A stretch of 64,000 bases of DNA from assembly GCA_029378245.1 (NCBI GenBank), contig JARKIF010000001.1:4092001-4156000 (forward strand). The letters run 5' to 3'. This document shows positions 11,957-23,288 of the stretch, one piece after another (within the stretch, counting starts at the first letter, position 1; each line of letters begins with the position of its first letter). Source of the DNA: Roridomyces roridus (lineage: Eukaryota > Basidiomycota > Agaricomycetes > Agaricales > Mycenaceae). Made by a program: the position numbers and the translations under genes. Below the pieces are notes generated by a model. The model did not search any database, was not told the origin of the DNA, and saw only the letters and a program-made list of their open reading frames with translations.

Positions 11957-11982
11957 GGATCCCACACCGTGACAGTCGTGCT
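11957..11982 (+). promoter_or_regulatory. Conserved upstream block of K3, shared with K4
   Basis: GGATCCCACACCGTGACAGTCGTGC lies about 58 bp before the K3 start. K4 has GGATTCCCACACCGTGACATTCGTGC about 78 bp before its start (16714-16739). Flanking sequence is far less alike, so this may be a promoter or 5' UTR element kept in both paralogues. Confidence 0.4.
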
Positions 11983-12014
11983 CCCGCCCTCTCCTTCGCT
12001 CCGTTCGCTAGTCA

Positions 12015-13915
12015 ATGGAGAGATCTCAGTGGCCCTCCTCTGCCGTTGCCTCCAGGCCTTTCATGATTGTGGGACACAACAAGCCACCAGTTTCTCCTGG
12101 TGAACACTGCGACCTCTCAAGCGTCCAATTCTCTGCTCCGCTAATGACAGCTCTTAGCACGCACTTCGAGCTCAACTTCCGCCAGGGCCTATGGTGGTGG
12201 CGATGGGGGAGATGCGGGCCATAGAGACTGGCAGAATGGTGGAGCGCACCCAAGTTATGCGAGTCCGCTTTCTTCCGCATATGGACTGCTGCTCAAACAG
12301 ACTCGCCTTTTCAGTTGACCGATGGTAAGTGGCAGACTCATCTGGACATTCGATGACACTGATCTCTTGTTTATAGGTACCGCACGGACCCAGAGCGCAC
12401 AAGACGCACAAGGTAAGTGATTTTCTCTGGGAGAACCCTTTCTCAGGCTTATAAGAATGAAGCTACCAAACTCATCGCATGGCTGGATGGGTGTTTCCAC
12501 CGGGAAGAGGAGTGGTATAAGAAATTCTTAGAGTGCCGTGGTCCTTCTGCCCAGAAGCTCTTGGATCTCCTGCAAGATGTAAGTTGTCGCCGCCTACAAT
12601 TTATTTAGGGTGATATATCTGATGCCTCTTAGTTACTTGATTTGTCCCCGACAAAGCAACCAAGACTCCTCAATGCTTTACGGCGGCTCTCGTCCGAATC
12701 CAAGTTATACCCTCACTGTTTCCGGCTTCCACATTTGCAGAACAAGATCAAAACAGGGGGCGGGACCTTCAGTGATGTCTATGTGGCCTCTCTGGGAGAT
12801 CAGCAACTTGCTGTGAAGGAGATGAGGGTGTTTGGGGAGATGGACATTGCAACGTATGAAGAGGTTTGACTCTTTATATATCGTGGTGGTGGTCTGACTG
12901 ACATTGGCATGCAGGCATTTAGTAAAGAAGCAATTACATGGCGACAGCTCTCTCATCCCAATGTCCTCCCATTTTATGGTCTTTTCAAAGATGGTACACA
13001 ACTCTGCCTAGTGTCTCCATGGATGGAAAATGGGCATATCTGCAAATTTTTGAAGACACAACCTCAAGCGTGCAATATTGATAAGCGTCTTTCTCTTGTG
13101 AGTCCGAGTCTTCAGACTTTCCGTCGTTGTGTACATGATGATCTAAATGAGTTCCTTAGATTCTGGATATAGCTCTCGGGCTAGAATACCTCCACAAGCA
13201 GGGCATAGTCCACGCTGATCTAAAGGGTGTACGCAACGGACTCCCTTTTTCTTTTTCTCCCTCTCATTCAATCTGGGCAGGACAACATTTTGGTGACCCC
13301 TGCACTTAACGCCTGCATTGCGGATTTTGGCTTATCCAAAGTCGCACCCACACCGTCCTCACTCCCGCATTTCATTTCGCAGCCTTACGGGACTGGTGCC
13401 GTCCACTACCAGGCGCCGGAATTGCATGCTTTCGATGCGGGCACCAAGTTGAAGGCCGCCGACTCTCGGTCAGACATCTACAGCTTCGGTTGCCTGATGT
13501 ACGAGGTATCTCTTCGAGCCTAGTCTGTACAAAAACATCACTGACTTGATCCCTGAAGGTCATGGCCGGGAAACATCCATTTTCAAACATGCTCAATATT
13601 GGGGCGGTGATTAGCGAGGTCACCAACGGTCGTCGCCCACCGTGCCCCCCTCCCGAGTGCCGCTTGGAAATTCGGAAATTGAATGCCGCTTGGACATTGG
13701 TTGAAGCCTGCTGGGCACAGAACCCTAATGAGCGACCGACAGCTGCTCAAGTTGTCGAAGCTTTGAAGGGCACGGGCATTGGGGCACGGGAAACAAAACC
13801 TCCCGGCAGTTGGGATCATTCATCTACCTCCAGGTTCCGCCGCGACCTGGGTGGAATGCAGCCTTTACCCTCAGTTCCCGAGCTGCAGATGATGGTATAT
13901 GGGACGCATTACTGA
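12015..13915 (+). CDS. TKL-like non-RD protein kinase K3
   Basis: Paralogue of K2 and K4. ATG at 12015 (MERSQWPSSAVASRP) opens a short leader that joins at 12158 to a Ser/Gly/Asp-rich exon (AYGGGDGGDAGHRDWQNGG). After micro-exons comes the family helix (LIAWLDGCFHREEEWYKKF..LLDLLQD, ending 12578). Catalytic exons: 12633-12863, 12915-13097, 13160-13228, 13281-13505, 13559-13915. Seen: [51 protein letters not shown] (Arg of HRD replaced by Ala), IADFGLSK, APELHAF, SDIYSFGCLMYE, then the C-lobe with NERPTAAQVVEAL. All core catalytic residues other than HRD Arg are present, so activity is plausible. The acceptor for the helix exon is best placed inside ...AATGAAG, since only that keeps frame and parallels K2 and K4. 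It converges with DUF-A, 60 bp apart. Confidence 0.82.
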
Positions 13916-13976
13916 ATTATTGTATCCAAATTGTATTTTATGTAAGAGGCGTAACTGTGATCCCAGAAAGGAAATT

Positions 13977-15960
13977 TTATAAACAAGTTTTCGGCACCTC
14001 CGCTGTTTTTGAGTCCGGCCTCTGGAAGAAACGGGCTATCGGCTCACCCGCACAATGAGCACGCAACGGTTCAGGCCCACTACAAACTGGAGTCAGTATA
14101 TCACCGGACGAAGAGCAGGGGACACGCACGGACATTCTTCGTGCTGAAGATGATTCCTCGGATAGCGCGCGACGTTTGGGCTGGGAAACACGCAGTCCGT
14201 ATCGGTATACATGAGGGAGGACTTGGAGGTCGAGACATTGGAAATCATCCACAGACAAGAAGGGCATGAAGCGTCGAGTGACGAGGATGAGCATTACGAG
14301 GATGAACATTGCCTCGAGGAGCAGGCCGCTGCAGATGGGGTGAGTGTGCATGAAGCGGCAGGGAGGGATAGGACGCACGAGGCGAGCATGTCGAGCCAAT
14401 TGGGCATCCAGAAGATGGCATAGCTGGCGGTCGAAAGGTAGATGGACGCGCGTCTCAGGAGGGAGTAGATGAGCTGCAGGAGTATGAGGTGGAGAATGCG
14501 AGGCCAACGGAGGACGTACTAGGATAAAGAATTCTGCGACTGCGGACGTGGTCAGACGGAGGCGGATGAGTGACCCGAATCAAAATGAGCTTCAAGGCCA
14601 GAAACCTCGCAGGGAGTGGCGGCAAGCATGACCCCAAAGAGCTGTTGCAGCATTAGCCACGGATGTACACCTCCGATGAAGGTTTACCGAGAGGCTGACC
14701 AGCTCAATGATACCGCTCAAGGTGACGGCACTCGCACTATGACCAGGAGTCAGTGACCGAGAAGGGGCTCAAGAGCAGGGTCACATACACCAGAAAGTCG
14801 CAAGGTCGAACCTTTGCGCCCGTGTGTTATATCTATCGGAAGGGGCAACGGGTTTGGGGGCAATCGATAGCAAGGTAGCGGCGTTGGCGGACGCTGTGAC
14901 ATTGGCAATGGATTGCAAGCGAAGTTATGCGCCATGGCGTCCAGCTGGGTAGCAACGCTGGCCTTGTGGAAGGGACTGGAAAGAATGAGCAGCTAGCGCG
15001 GGGCGAGATGTATCCAGAGCATACCTACCGGATACGGTCATCGGAGTCAATAAAGGTGATCGCCTTGGAAGAGTCGTCGGAACCATCGACGGCAGAAACA
15101 GCCGCGGTGAGGTTGACGTTTGCCCCAGCGTTGACTGGAGGAAGGTCAGTCACTTCCCTGACATGAAGTGAAAGTGCTCACCAGACCGCACACCACGCGG
15201 CACCAGCGTGTTCCCAGGAGATTTCATTCAGCCCTCACCCGCCAAAATCCTGTGATGGACGTGAGACGATAGATGGTAGCGGCGGAGGAAGCTCAGCTTA
15301 CGACAATCCGCCGAGGAAGCGTATCGATGCGGAGAGCTCCATGGCCTGTCGATGGTAGTGACGTGGTCTACCAACTGAAGCCCCAGTAGACCGAGAAGAG
15401 CACGTTGACCATCACCGACAGGGCTACCACACCGCTGACGACAGTCTTGAGATATGCGCCCGGGCAGCGGATGCCTGGACGGATTATTCGAAAGATCGGA
15501 GGGGAAGGGCGCCTATCCGGATATTGCAGGAGAGCTGCCGTGCGCCGTTGCTTGTGAAGCAGGGTCATCAAAGAAGGCGCAAGAAGCGACGGGGAGGATG
15601 TCGAGTAGTACGGCGAACATTGTATTGCCTGGCGCGCGCGACGCCAGAGGTGCGCCTTGAAGTTTTCTCAGGCGGGACGGGCGTGAAGTTCTCTGGAATC
15701 CCACTCACCACGGCTCGTTGGTAATGTATTGGAGGCCAGCCAGGCATCCATAATCTTTGCCGTACGTAGCTCCGTGGGAATTCAAGGGCGTCGACGATAG
15801 CGTAGCGGTGAGTAAGATAATCTTGCACCGAATATTGGAACGGCAACTTGACCGAGTCTTCAGAGAACGCATTGAGATCCATGCTTGCCGACACGTGGAG
15901 CGGTGGCTGCGAAGGAGTATGGGGAGAGGATAGGGAGGAAACGGGAGAGCTCACTCAGAC
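13977..15960 (-). pseudogene. DUF3533/SNG1-like gene, decayed (copy A)
   Basis: Nearly full-length but broken. In order on the minus strand: an N-terminal exon ending near 15750, a membrane exon at 15380-15480 (TVVSGVVALSVMVNVLFSVY), a spot near 15230 where the family's DFDGG should be but reads DFGG then stop, 'NLTAAVSAVDGSDDSSKAITF' (15060-15140), a 'KASVATQLDAM' exon near 14930, membrane exons at 14270-14560, the Y-R-Y-G site near 14200 followed by a frame change, and a last exon that reads LNRCVLIVRVSR-stop where intact copies read LNFGVLIAW. Several independent lesions argue for a pseudogene. The flanks match K2/DUF-B. Confidence 0.5.
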
Positions 15961-16713
15961 CAACGGGGTGCCCTGAGGGACTCTCACTTGATGGTCGTGC
16001 TGCGCTGAGAGACCAACCCAGAGCATCGGCGCGTCCGTCTGAAAATGGGTGTCACTGCCAGCAAAAGCCAATTCAAAGCTCCACCAACCTGGGTTTGCAT
16101 CTCCTACGGCCGGAGGCAGTGAGGAGGATGTCTTTTGCATATACGCATCTTCGGGAACTCGAGAAAGCCGATGGGAGCTGAAGTAGGATATGTACAAGAG
16201 CTTGAAAAGGAATTGATGCGCCATCTCCGTTTGCTCCGCACCACAACCGAAGTAAACCCTAGGCTTGAAAATTGCGGCTCTCGTGGATTTCACATCCAAG
16301 TTTCGCCATGCAAAATCTCTGCGCACGCGTGGCGGTCAACCGCGGTCTTTGCCCGACTTTCCGATATAGTACTCCAAATCCTTCGTTCAGTAACTCGACG
16401 ACGACTCTTGTGTGGCTTCTTCCACACCTGCAATGAGTTGATTCTGGATGCACTGCTCGTCCATTTCTTTGACCTGACTCCACTGCAAACTTGTGCAAGA
16501 CTCAAACTTCTTCGCAGTACAGCGGGGCCCTCTTTCCCAGAGCTCAAAGAAGGTGAAGATCCCGTCGTAACCAATTCCGCAGCCGACCACCATAAGGCTT
16601 CATCATCGATGTGTACTTCCGGTGTCTTACGCAAAAACACGTCGAGTACACGAACTTTGCGGTGGCACCGGGCTGCTCAAATTAATACTGATCACCATTC
16701 CGATATTCATATC
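15961..16713. other. Upstream region of DUF-A and K4
   Basis: About 40 bp near 16205-16240 (GAATTGATGCGCCATC..TTTGCTCCGCACCA) recurs at 57525-57560 upstream of DUF-D, so it belongs to the DUF3533 5' region. ORFs on both strands (for example plus 16135-16908) have no recognisable domain. Confidence 0.4.
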
Positions 16714-16739
16714 GGATTCCCACACCGTGACATTCGTGC
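16714..16739 (+). promoter_or_regulatory. Conserved upstream block of K4, shared with K3
   Basis: Counterpart of the block at 11957-11982; see that entry. The common core is CCCACACCGTGACA followed by TCGTGC. Confidence 0.4.
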
Positions 16740-16791
16740 GCTGTCCTCGCTTTCCCTCCGTGGCTGTTCTCACTTTCCCTCTGTGGCTGCA

Positions 16792-18674
16792 ATGGTCCTC
16801 ACACTCTGGCTTTCACCTGGTGGACTCTCAGCCATCCCCATTCCCCTTCCGCTAATGATGGCTCTTGACAGAGACTCCGAAGCCGATTCTCGCCGGCGCG
16901 TACGCTGATGGCGATGGTGGAGATGTAGGCAATGGAGATTTGCACGGCGAAATCACGGGCTGGCAGAACGGGCAAGTGGACTCAAATCCTGCAAGTCCCC
17001 TTCCTTCGTCACACGTACAGCTGCTCATGGATTTTTTTTTCCAGTGGACCGATGGTGAGCGGCAGATTCATCCCCGACATTCAATGTCGCTGATCTCTTG
17101 TTTATAGTTGCCCCATGGTCCCAGAGCGAAAGAGGTACATGATTCTGTCTTGCAGATATCCTTCTCAGATTGATGCAAAAAAAAGTTGCTGAACTCACCG
17201 CATGGCTGAATGAGTACTTTCACCGGGATGAAAAATGGTATAAGAAATTCTTGGCGTGCCGAGGCGGATCTGCTCAAAGGCTTCTGGATCTCTTACAAGA
17301 TGTGAGTCCGGCGCCAGGCCCACAATTTTTCGTGCACGGTGATGGATCTTAAAATCCCTAGCTGCTAGATCTGTCCCTGACGGAGCAACCAAGACTCCTC
17401 AATGCCTTGCGACGGCTCTCCTCCACATCGAAGTTGCACCCTCGATGTTTCCCACTTCCACATCTGAGTAACAAGGTCCATGTTGCGGGCGGAACCTTCA
17501 GTGATGTCTATGTCGCTTCTCTGCATGATCAATGGATTGCTGTAAAAGAGATGAGGGTGTTTGACAGCATGGAGGTCGAAATTTTTCAAGAGGTTCGAGG
17601 TGTTTTGTGTTGAATTGCGGAAGTTGATGGTCTGACTGACTCTTGCATTCAGGCATTTAGTAAAGAAGCAATTACGTGGCGCCAGCTCTCACATCCTAAT
17701 GTTCTGCCATTCTACGGTCTTTTCAAAGACAGTTCCCGACTCTGCCTAGTGTCTCCATGGATGGAGCATGGGCATATCCGCAAATTTTTGAGAACGCAGC
17801 CGGCAGCGTGTGCCATGGACAAGATTCTTTCCCTTGTGAGTCACCGGACTTCACCTTATTGTGCACGGGATCTATACAATCTCTTTACTATTTAGATTCT
17901 GGATGTAGCTCTTGGGCTTGAATACCTCCACAAGCGAGGTGTCATTCACGCCGATCTAAAAAGTGTATGTAGCGGACTCTCATTTCGTTTGCTGATTTCA
18001 TCTCATCTGGGCAGGACAACATTCTGGTGACCCCCGCGCTCAAAGCCTGCATTGCAGATTTTGGCTTATCATCAGTCAAAACCACCATGTCCTCGCTTCC
18101 CAACTTTCGTTCTGTGCCTCATGGGACTGGTGCACTACACTATCAAGCACCAGAGCTGTATGATAACAAGAGCACCGACTTTCGGTCAGACATCTACAGT
18201 TTCGGTTGTGTGATGTATGAGGTATTTTACCCAACCTAGTCCATACAAAAAGTATCACTGACTTGACTCCTGAAGCTAATGGCAGGGGATCACCCATTTT
18301 CAAAATTGCGACCTGGGGCGCTGATTTGTGCAGTCATCCAAGGTTGTCGGCCAGTATGCCCTCCTCCCGGGTGCCACTTGGAGATCCGGACATTGAGTGC
18401 TGCTTGGCGACTAGTTGAGGCCTGCTGGGCCCAGAGCCCTGAGGAGCGCCCAACAGCTGCCCAAATTGTTGTACTTTTGAAGGGCAATGAAATTGGGGCA
18501 CAAGAAACCAAATCTGCTTGGCATTGGAATGATACATCCACCTCCAGGTTTCGTCGCCAACTAGATGGCAGATGGTGTTTACCCTCTGTTTCCAAACTCC
18601 GCACACTGGTTCTCGGCAATGATTGGCATTTGGTTGAGAATCTAGATGTTGGAAATGGGCCCGTTGCATGTTGA
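16792..18674 (+). CDS. TKL-like non-RD protein kinase K4
   Basis: Start at 16792 (MVLTLWLSP) joins in phase to the Gly/Asp-rich exon at 16871 (AGAYADGDGGDVGNGDLHG). The family helix exon is 17186-17301 (LTAWLNEYFHRDEKWYKKF..LLDLLQD). Catalytic exons: 17362-17592, 17653-17835, 17896-17964, 18015-18221, 18276-18674. Seen: [94 protein letters not shown] Arg is Ala; the remaining catalytic residues are intact. The tail differs from K2 and K3, ending LVENLDVGNGPVAC. No DUF3533 partner follows. Instead a repeat-rich stretch with a TIR element begins. An upstream block is shared with K3. Confidence 0.82.
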
Positions 18675-19074
18675 AATCTTTGATATCAATTTCTGTTTCT
18701 ACTCGATTGTTATGACCTCCACATTTCTGGGTTTCCCCGCGATCTAGACTTGCACACCCACCTTTGCCCGAGAATCTTGCTATTTTCAGTCTACCTTACA
18801 TACATACAGGCTCATTTTGTTGTATTCAAGTTGTATTTCTCTAGCTTAAAACTGGAACACGATTATTTGTCCGTTCTCAACCCTGGATCTCCTGGAGTCC
18901 AGATTCACTGTGAGAAATCTCGTCATAATTTTAGTGTACAGGCCGTAATTACTAGTCGGTCTCCCTTACAGATGCCATGCATTTCCAGAGTGGTGAAACT
19001 ACAGGTCTCACTATCTATGCATTTATAGATACTTCCATCCAGTTAGTTCTCTATGTTGGTTCTGAGGCAGAATA

Positions 19075-19766
19075 GGGCGTTTCACGCGTCCATTTTGGCT
19101 TCATTTTCCGTAGATTTTTCAACTCCGTTTTAATCAAAAATGCCTCGAAAATGAGCCAAAAATGAGCCCCGCGTGAAACCCCTCTTTTGCACAAATGTCC
19201 CATTTTCACCGCAGTCTTTCAAATCTTTCGTTGATCTCTTACATAGCTCCCTGCCCGCCGCCCCGACCAAGCCCCGACGGTTGCCCGACACAAGGTGCAC
19301 GCCATAGCATATGATGCAAGTTCAAGCACCCCGGCAGTCTGCTTTGCCCAGCGCGTCAACAGATTGAACGCGTAAGTTACCTTCTGGCACAGTCGGGCCG
19401 GCGGCGGGGTGGCGGCCACCGAGAAAACGAAAAAGCGCTCTCCCGAGTCTTTGGCCCGGGGACGCTGAGCAGCTAAACGCGACGAACGGCGGGGGAGGGC
19501 GCAGAGCGAGCGGCGGGCTCAACGACGATTCGGAGTTAAGCTCGGGGAAAGACACTCGGGGAGACTCGGGGACGCGTACCGAAATAGCAATGAAAATGGA
19601 CTCGAAAGCAAAGCTCGTTTTTGCAAAAGGAGCTCCTGAGCTCCTTTTGCAAAAACGAGCATACTTGACAAAATTTTGGATTTTCATTTTTGATCTGATT
19701 TTGGTGAACGAAAATGGAAGTCAAAATGAGCCGAAAATGAGTCGAAAATGGACGCGTGAAACGCCC
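19075..19766. mobile_element. Non-autonomous TIR element (about 692 bp) with central hairpin
   Basis: Ends are inverted copies of GGGCGTTTCACGCGTCC..TTTT at 19075 and 19766, each bordered by TA, which could be a Tc1/mariner-type TA duplication. The match also extends weakly outward (GCAGA / TCTGC), so the exact end and superfamily are open. There is no transposase. A second inverted GCGTGAAAC lies near 19170. Sequence from 18675 to the element holds no gene I can support. Confidence 0.65.
19613..19660. repeat. Perfect 23-bp-arm hairpin inside the TIR element
   Basis: GCTCGTTTTTGCAAAAGGAG begins the left arm. The arm of 23 bp is repeated exactly as its reverse complement after a 2-nt spacer (CT). 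It could extrude as a cruciform or fold as RNA. Confidence 0.9.
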
Positions 19767-19936
19767 TAATGTCTGCAAGGGGAGTGGTTCAACTTAAAGA
19801 ACGCTGTCATAAATCATGATCAAGCGTCGCACTTTCCCAATTGGTTTCAATATTATTATTTTAATTTGGCTACTGGGCCAAGCGGAATCTACGCAGAAAG
19901 TTGAAGAGGATTGAGGCGGTGCGAAACAGCTGTTGT

Positions 19937-22900
19937 TCAACTTGCATGACTGCTTCCCTCGATAGCAGTGGAGCCGGTTTCCTGCACGCTGACCACTGGC
20001 GTAGCCAAAGTCGATAAGTAGCTGATACTTGTCGTCTAAAGTAGACAGACTAACCGGTCGTCGAAATGACCCTGTCGAATTCCGCAACTGAGGGTACGAA
20101 GAATGGATGAAGTTGGCGACGAAACCTCGATGTAAATTCTTCGTCCCAATCCCTGGTATTTGGATTTGTCTGTGTAGCCGCAATATCGCCTCCCTGAAGG
20201 CGCTCGACGACTTGTGAAGCCGTTGGACGGCTCTCAGGAGTTTGTTGCCAGCAATCTTCAATCAAACTCCATAGACCGTCTAATGCGGGTGTTCCGCAGC
20301 ATGAGGGTGGGCGAGCAGGTCGCTCGCCTCGGAGAACAGCCATGGCCACTGCAGTGTCGATTTTTATTTCAGGAAACGGTGCTGTTCCTGTCAGAAGCTG
20401 TTCGATCGAATGATCAACAGCGACATCTAAATGTACGAACGAGAAAGCACCTCATAAACAGTACACGCAAAACCATAAATGTCTGAACAGTGGCTGTTCA
20501 CTCCCCCATCGTGTAGTTCCGGTGCCTGATACCGGGCTGTGCCGCCGCGTTCAGCTTTGGATGAACGGGTGAAACGGACAGAAGACATTGACGTGATGAT
20601 GGATGAAAGGCCGAAGTCCGCAATGCATGCTTTGCGCGAAGGCGTCACAAATATATTGTCCTGCAGAGTTGAATGGGCACGAAGAAACCGAAAAAAGTCG
20701 TACAAGTACTTACACCTTTCAAATCGCCGTGGATGATCCCCTCCGTGTGAAGGTACTCAAGACCTAGAGCTATGTCCAGAATCTGTAGTGTTTTTAGACT
20801 CTTCGGTGCGGGCAAATATCACTCAAACTCACGAAAGACAGCAACAGGTCAGTGTCGTATGTTTCTCTCTTCAGATAGCCTCGGATATGGCCGTTCTCCA
20901 TCCATGGTGACACCAAGCAGAGCCGTCCAAGGAATGTGTAGAGACCATAGAAAGGGAGCACGTTCGGGTGACACAATTGGCGCCAAATAATTGCTTCTTT
21001 ACCAAAATCCTGCGCAATAAATAGTGTCAACCAGAACTAGACGTTGATCTTGAGATGGATGGTTTACCTTGAGGACTTCATCCACATCCGTCCCATCAAA
21101 TACTCTCATCATCTTCACACCGACGGATTGACCCCGAATGTAGCCTGAGTAGACGTCGCTGAATGATCCACCAGCCACGAGCCTTTCGCGTTCCAAGGCA
21201 TCAAGAGAAAAACACGTCGGGTAAAGCTCCGAGCCGGCGGACAGCCTCTGAAGAGCCTTGAAAAGTCTACGCCGACGAATCGGCGCAGAGTTTGCGTTGT
21301 AATCTAATAGCTGGGAGTTTGTTGAGACATTTTTCAAGGTGGAGTGCTCAGATTAACTTACATCTTGCAAGAGGTCCAGAAGCCACCGAGCAGAAGAGTC
21401 TCGGCATGCCAAAAAGTTGGTATACGCCTCGGCGTCGCGAAAGAGTGTGTCGAGCCGTTCTGCGAGTGCAAGCACCAGCACATCTTGAACCAGGAATTAA
21501 CACGGAATCGAGAGCTAAGCGGAGTCTCTGTACATACCTCTTTCACCTGCATTTGGCTGCGAATCTACGTCAAGGTTGGTCAGGGATGCTGAACATCTTG
21601 TCAGAGAACATATGTGATTCACCGTCTTCTGCCTTCGCCATCAGGAGGTTAGACTCTTCACGTCCGTCCCGCTCGTATTGAGAAAATGGCAATGCGATGA
21701 GAGATTTCGCGCTCGGCGCAGAGTCATTTGATTGAATAGTCTGGTACGTGGTCTGATTGAAGTCCCCTTCAACGAGGTAAAACTTTCCACCAGTAATGCT
21801 GACATGGGTAGGGTCGTTGAACATTGTCGAGGACTCAGTCACCACAAACTGGCCACCAGAAATGTGCAGGTACGCCGGGTCATCGAAAGGCACCAGCATT
21901 GAGTCGGAGACTCGATCGACTTGCCGGCCGTCGGAATTCGAGGGGGATGGGGTCGCTGTTGTTTCGTCCCCTTCATTGTCCGAGTCCAGGTCCCGAGATT
22001 CGTTGAGTTCCTCTAGTCCTGGGAGTAGCGGTACAGACCTCGGGCCGTGAGCGTCAGGTGTGCCGTCGTGAATGTTCACTTCGTATAGCGACCCGTTAAT
22101 GGTATTGAACACAGTATGTGTATTGTCGTTTCCAATGTGAAGGCGCCTGACGCCGAGGGTTTTGTTGAGCATAGGATTGGGCGGATCCGACGGCATTGTT
22201 ATATGTCGCTCACGATCACTGGCGCGCGAATCCGAGTCGTTGCCCCCCTTGTGGGTCGCGTTGGGAGAAAGCCATGTTGTGGTCCGTGTGGTGTGGTCGA
22301 CATAATACGGTCTGCCCGACGGACTGACTCGACGCTCCCAGCCAGTAGGAAGCGCATTGCGCTCGTCATCCATTCTGTTGACCAACGCGCCAACATGTAT
22401 CTTGAGTTTCCCGTGAGCGGTGAGATCAGTGTTATTGCCCTGTTTCAGGTCGAGGAGCATTTCTTGTGTACAGTCAGACGCGTCGAGCGTATGAGAGCGT
22501 TCGACGCACCATGACCATCCGGCTCGAGGTCCAAGATATCCCTAACTCTGACATTGACGACACCCAGGGCAGGCTGGGCTTGCGTCTTTTGCGTCTTTTG
22601 CTCGTCGAATATCTGAATAGCAATGACGGACGAGTCCTTAACTGTCCTACGAACATCTTGAAATGTGGGCGCAAGGGGACACGAAGAGGGACGTACAAGT
22701 CGAACCTCTCAGGCCAGCACGGGTTAGATGTCTTCTTGAGAACAGGGGTGACGAAAGTCCGCTCCCCATCGACGTTGATAACAGCGAACGGGTCCGGAAA
22801 ACGGAAAAGATTTCGTTTCCTTAAGCCAATAACAGAGATCGCTGTTGACAGTCAGTCAGAGGAGTAAACTGGGTGTATAAAGCGATTGACCCCAAAGCTT

Positions 22901-22954
22901 GATCTGCTTCTCGCTAGCAGAGAGTGAATCAGCACCCAGTGTCGCAGACGACAT
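19937..22954 (-). CDS. C2-WW-linker-kinase fusion protein K5
   Basis: Start at 22954 ([16 protein letters not shown]). Exons: 22954-22889; 22841-22697; 22646-22511; 22462-21623; 21564-21538; about 21487-21362; about 21337-21070; then the catalytic exons. Domains in order: NEDD4/Rsp5-type C2 ([20 protein letters not shown], then [10 protein letters not shown] and [14 protein letters not shown]); a complete WW domain at 22352-22263 ([23 protein letters not shown], both Trp present); an acidic linker with repeated Gly motifs ([25 protein letters not shown]); the family helix ([18 protein letters not shown]); and the kinase ([47 protein letters not shown]). HRD Arg is Gly. The C-terminus: a TAG in frame at 20050, or, by splicing, a short tail ([14 protein letters not shown]) ending 19937 that aligns with K6. 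Known: C2-WW normally precedes a HECT ligase domain; here the kinase takes that place. DUF-C lies upstream on the same strand. Confidence 0.82.
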
Positions 22955-23288
22955 GGATGGTGCAAGCTGGATGCGCGGCACGCGTTCAGTGACTATCGTG
23001 GGATGAGAGAAGCTGCCGGCCAGATATAAGTATAGCACACGCCGACGCAACGCCGACGGGAGACATGGAGCTGGCCCGGGGTCGTGATATTATTATGAGT
23101 CGGACTTGGGTCGTTGTGGAACGAAAACAAGAGTCTGATCGATTGACCGCTCAATCAGTCGTCTCTTTCGATTCCGCTGTGGTGTCAAAGCACTTATTTA
23201 ACTTGCAGTACGCTTTTGGGTTGGTATGGAGATAGAGTGGTTCCGTATCAAAGAAGACGGTCCGTATTAGTCCGAGAACCTCGGGAAT

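Noticed and set aside
16135..16908. 257-codon plus ORF before K4
   Set aside because: Crosses the presumed promoter, has no motif, and its frame does not match the K4 leader at 16792.
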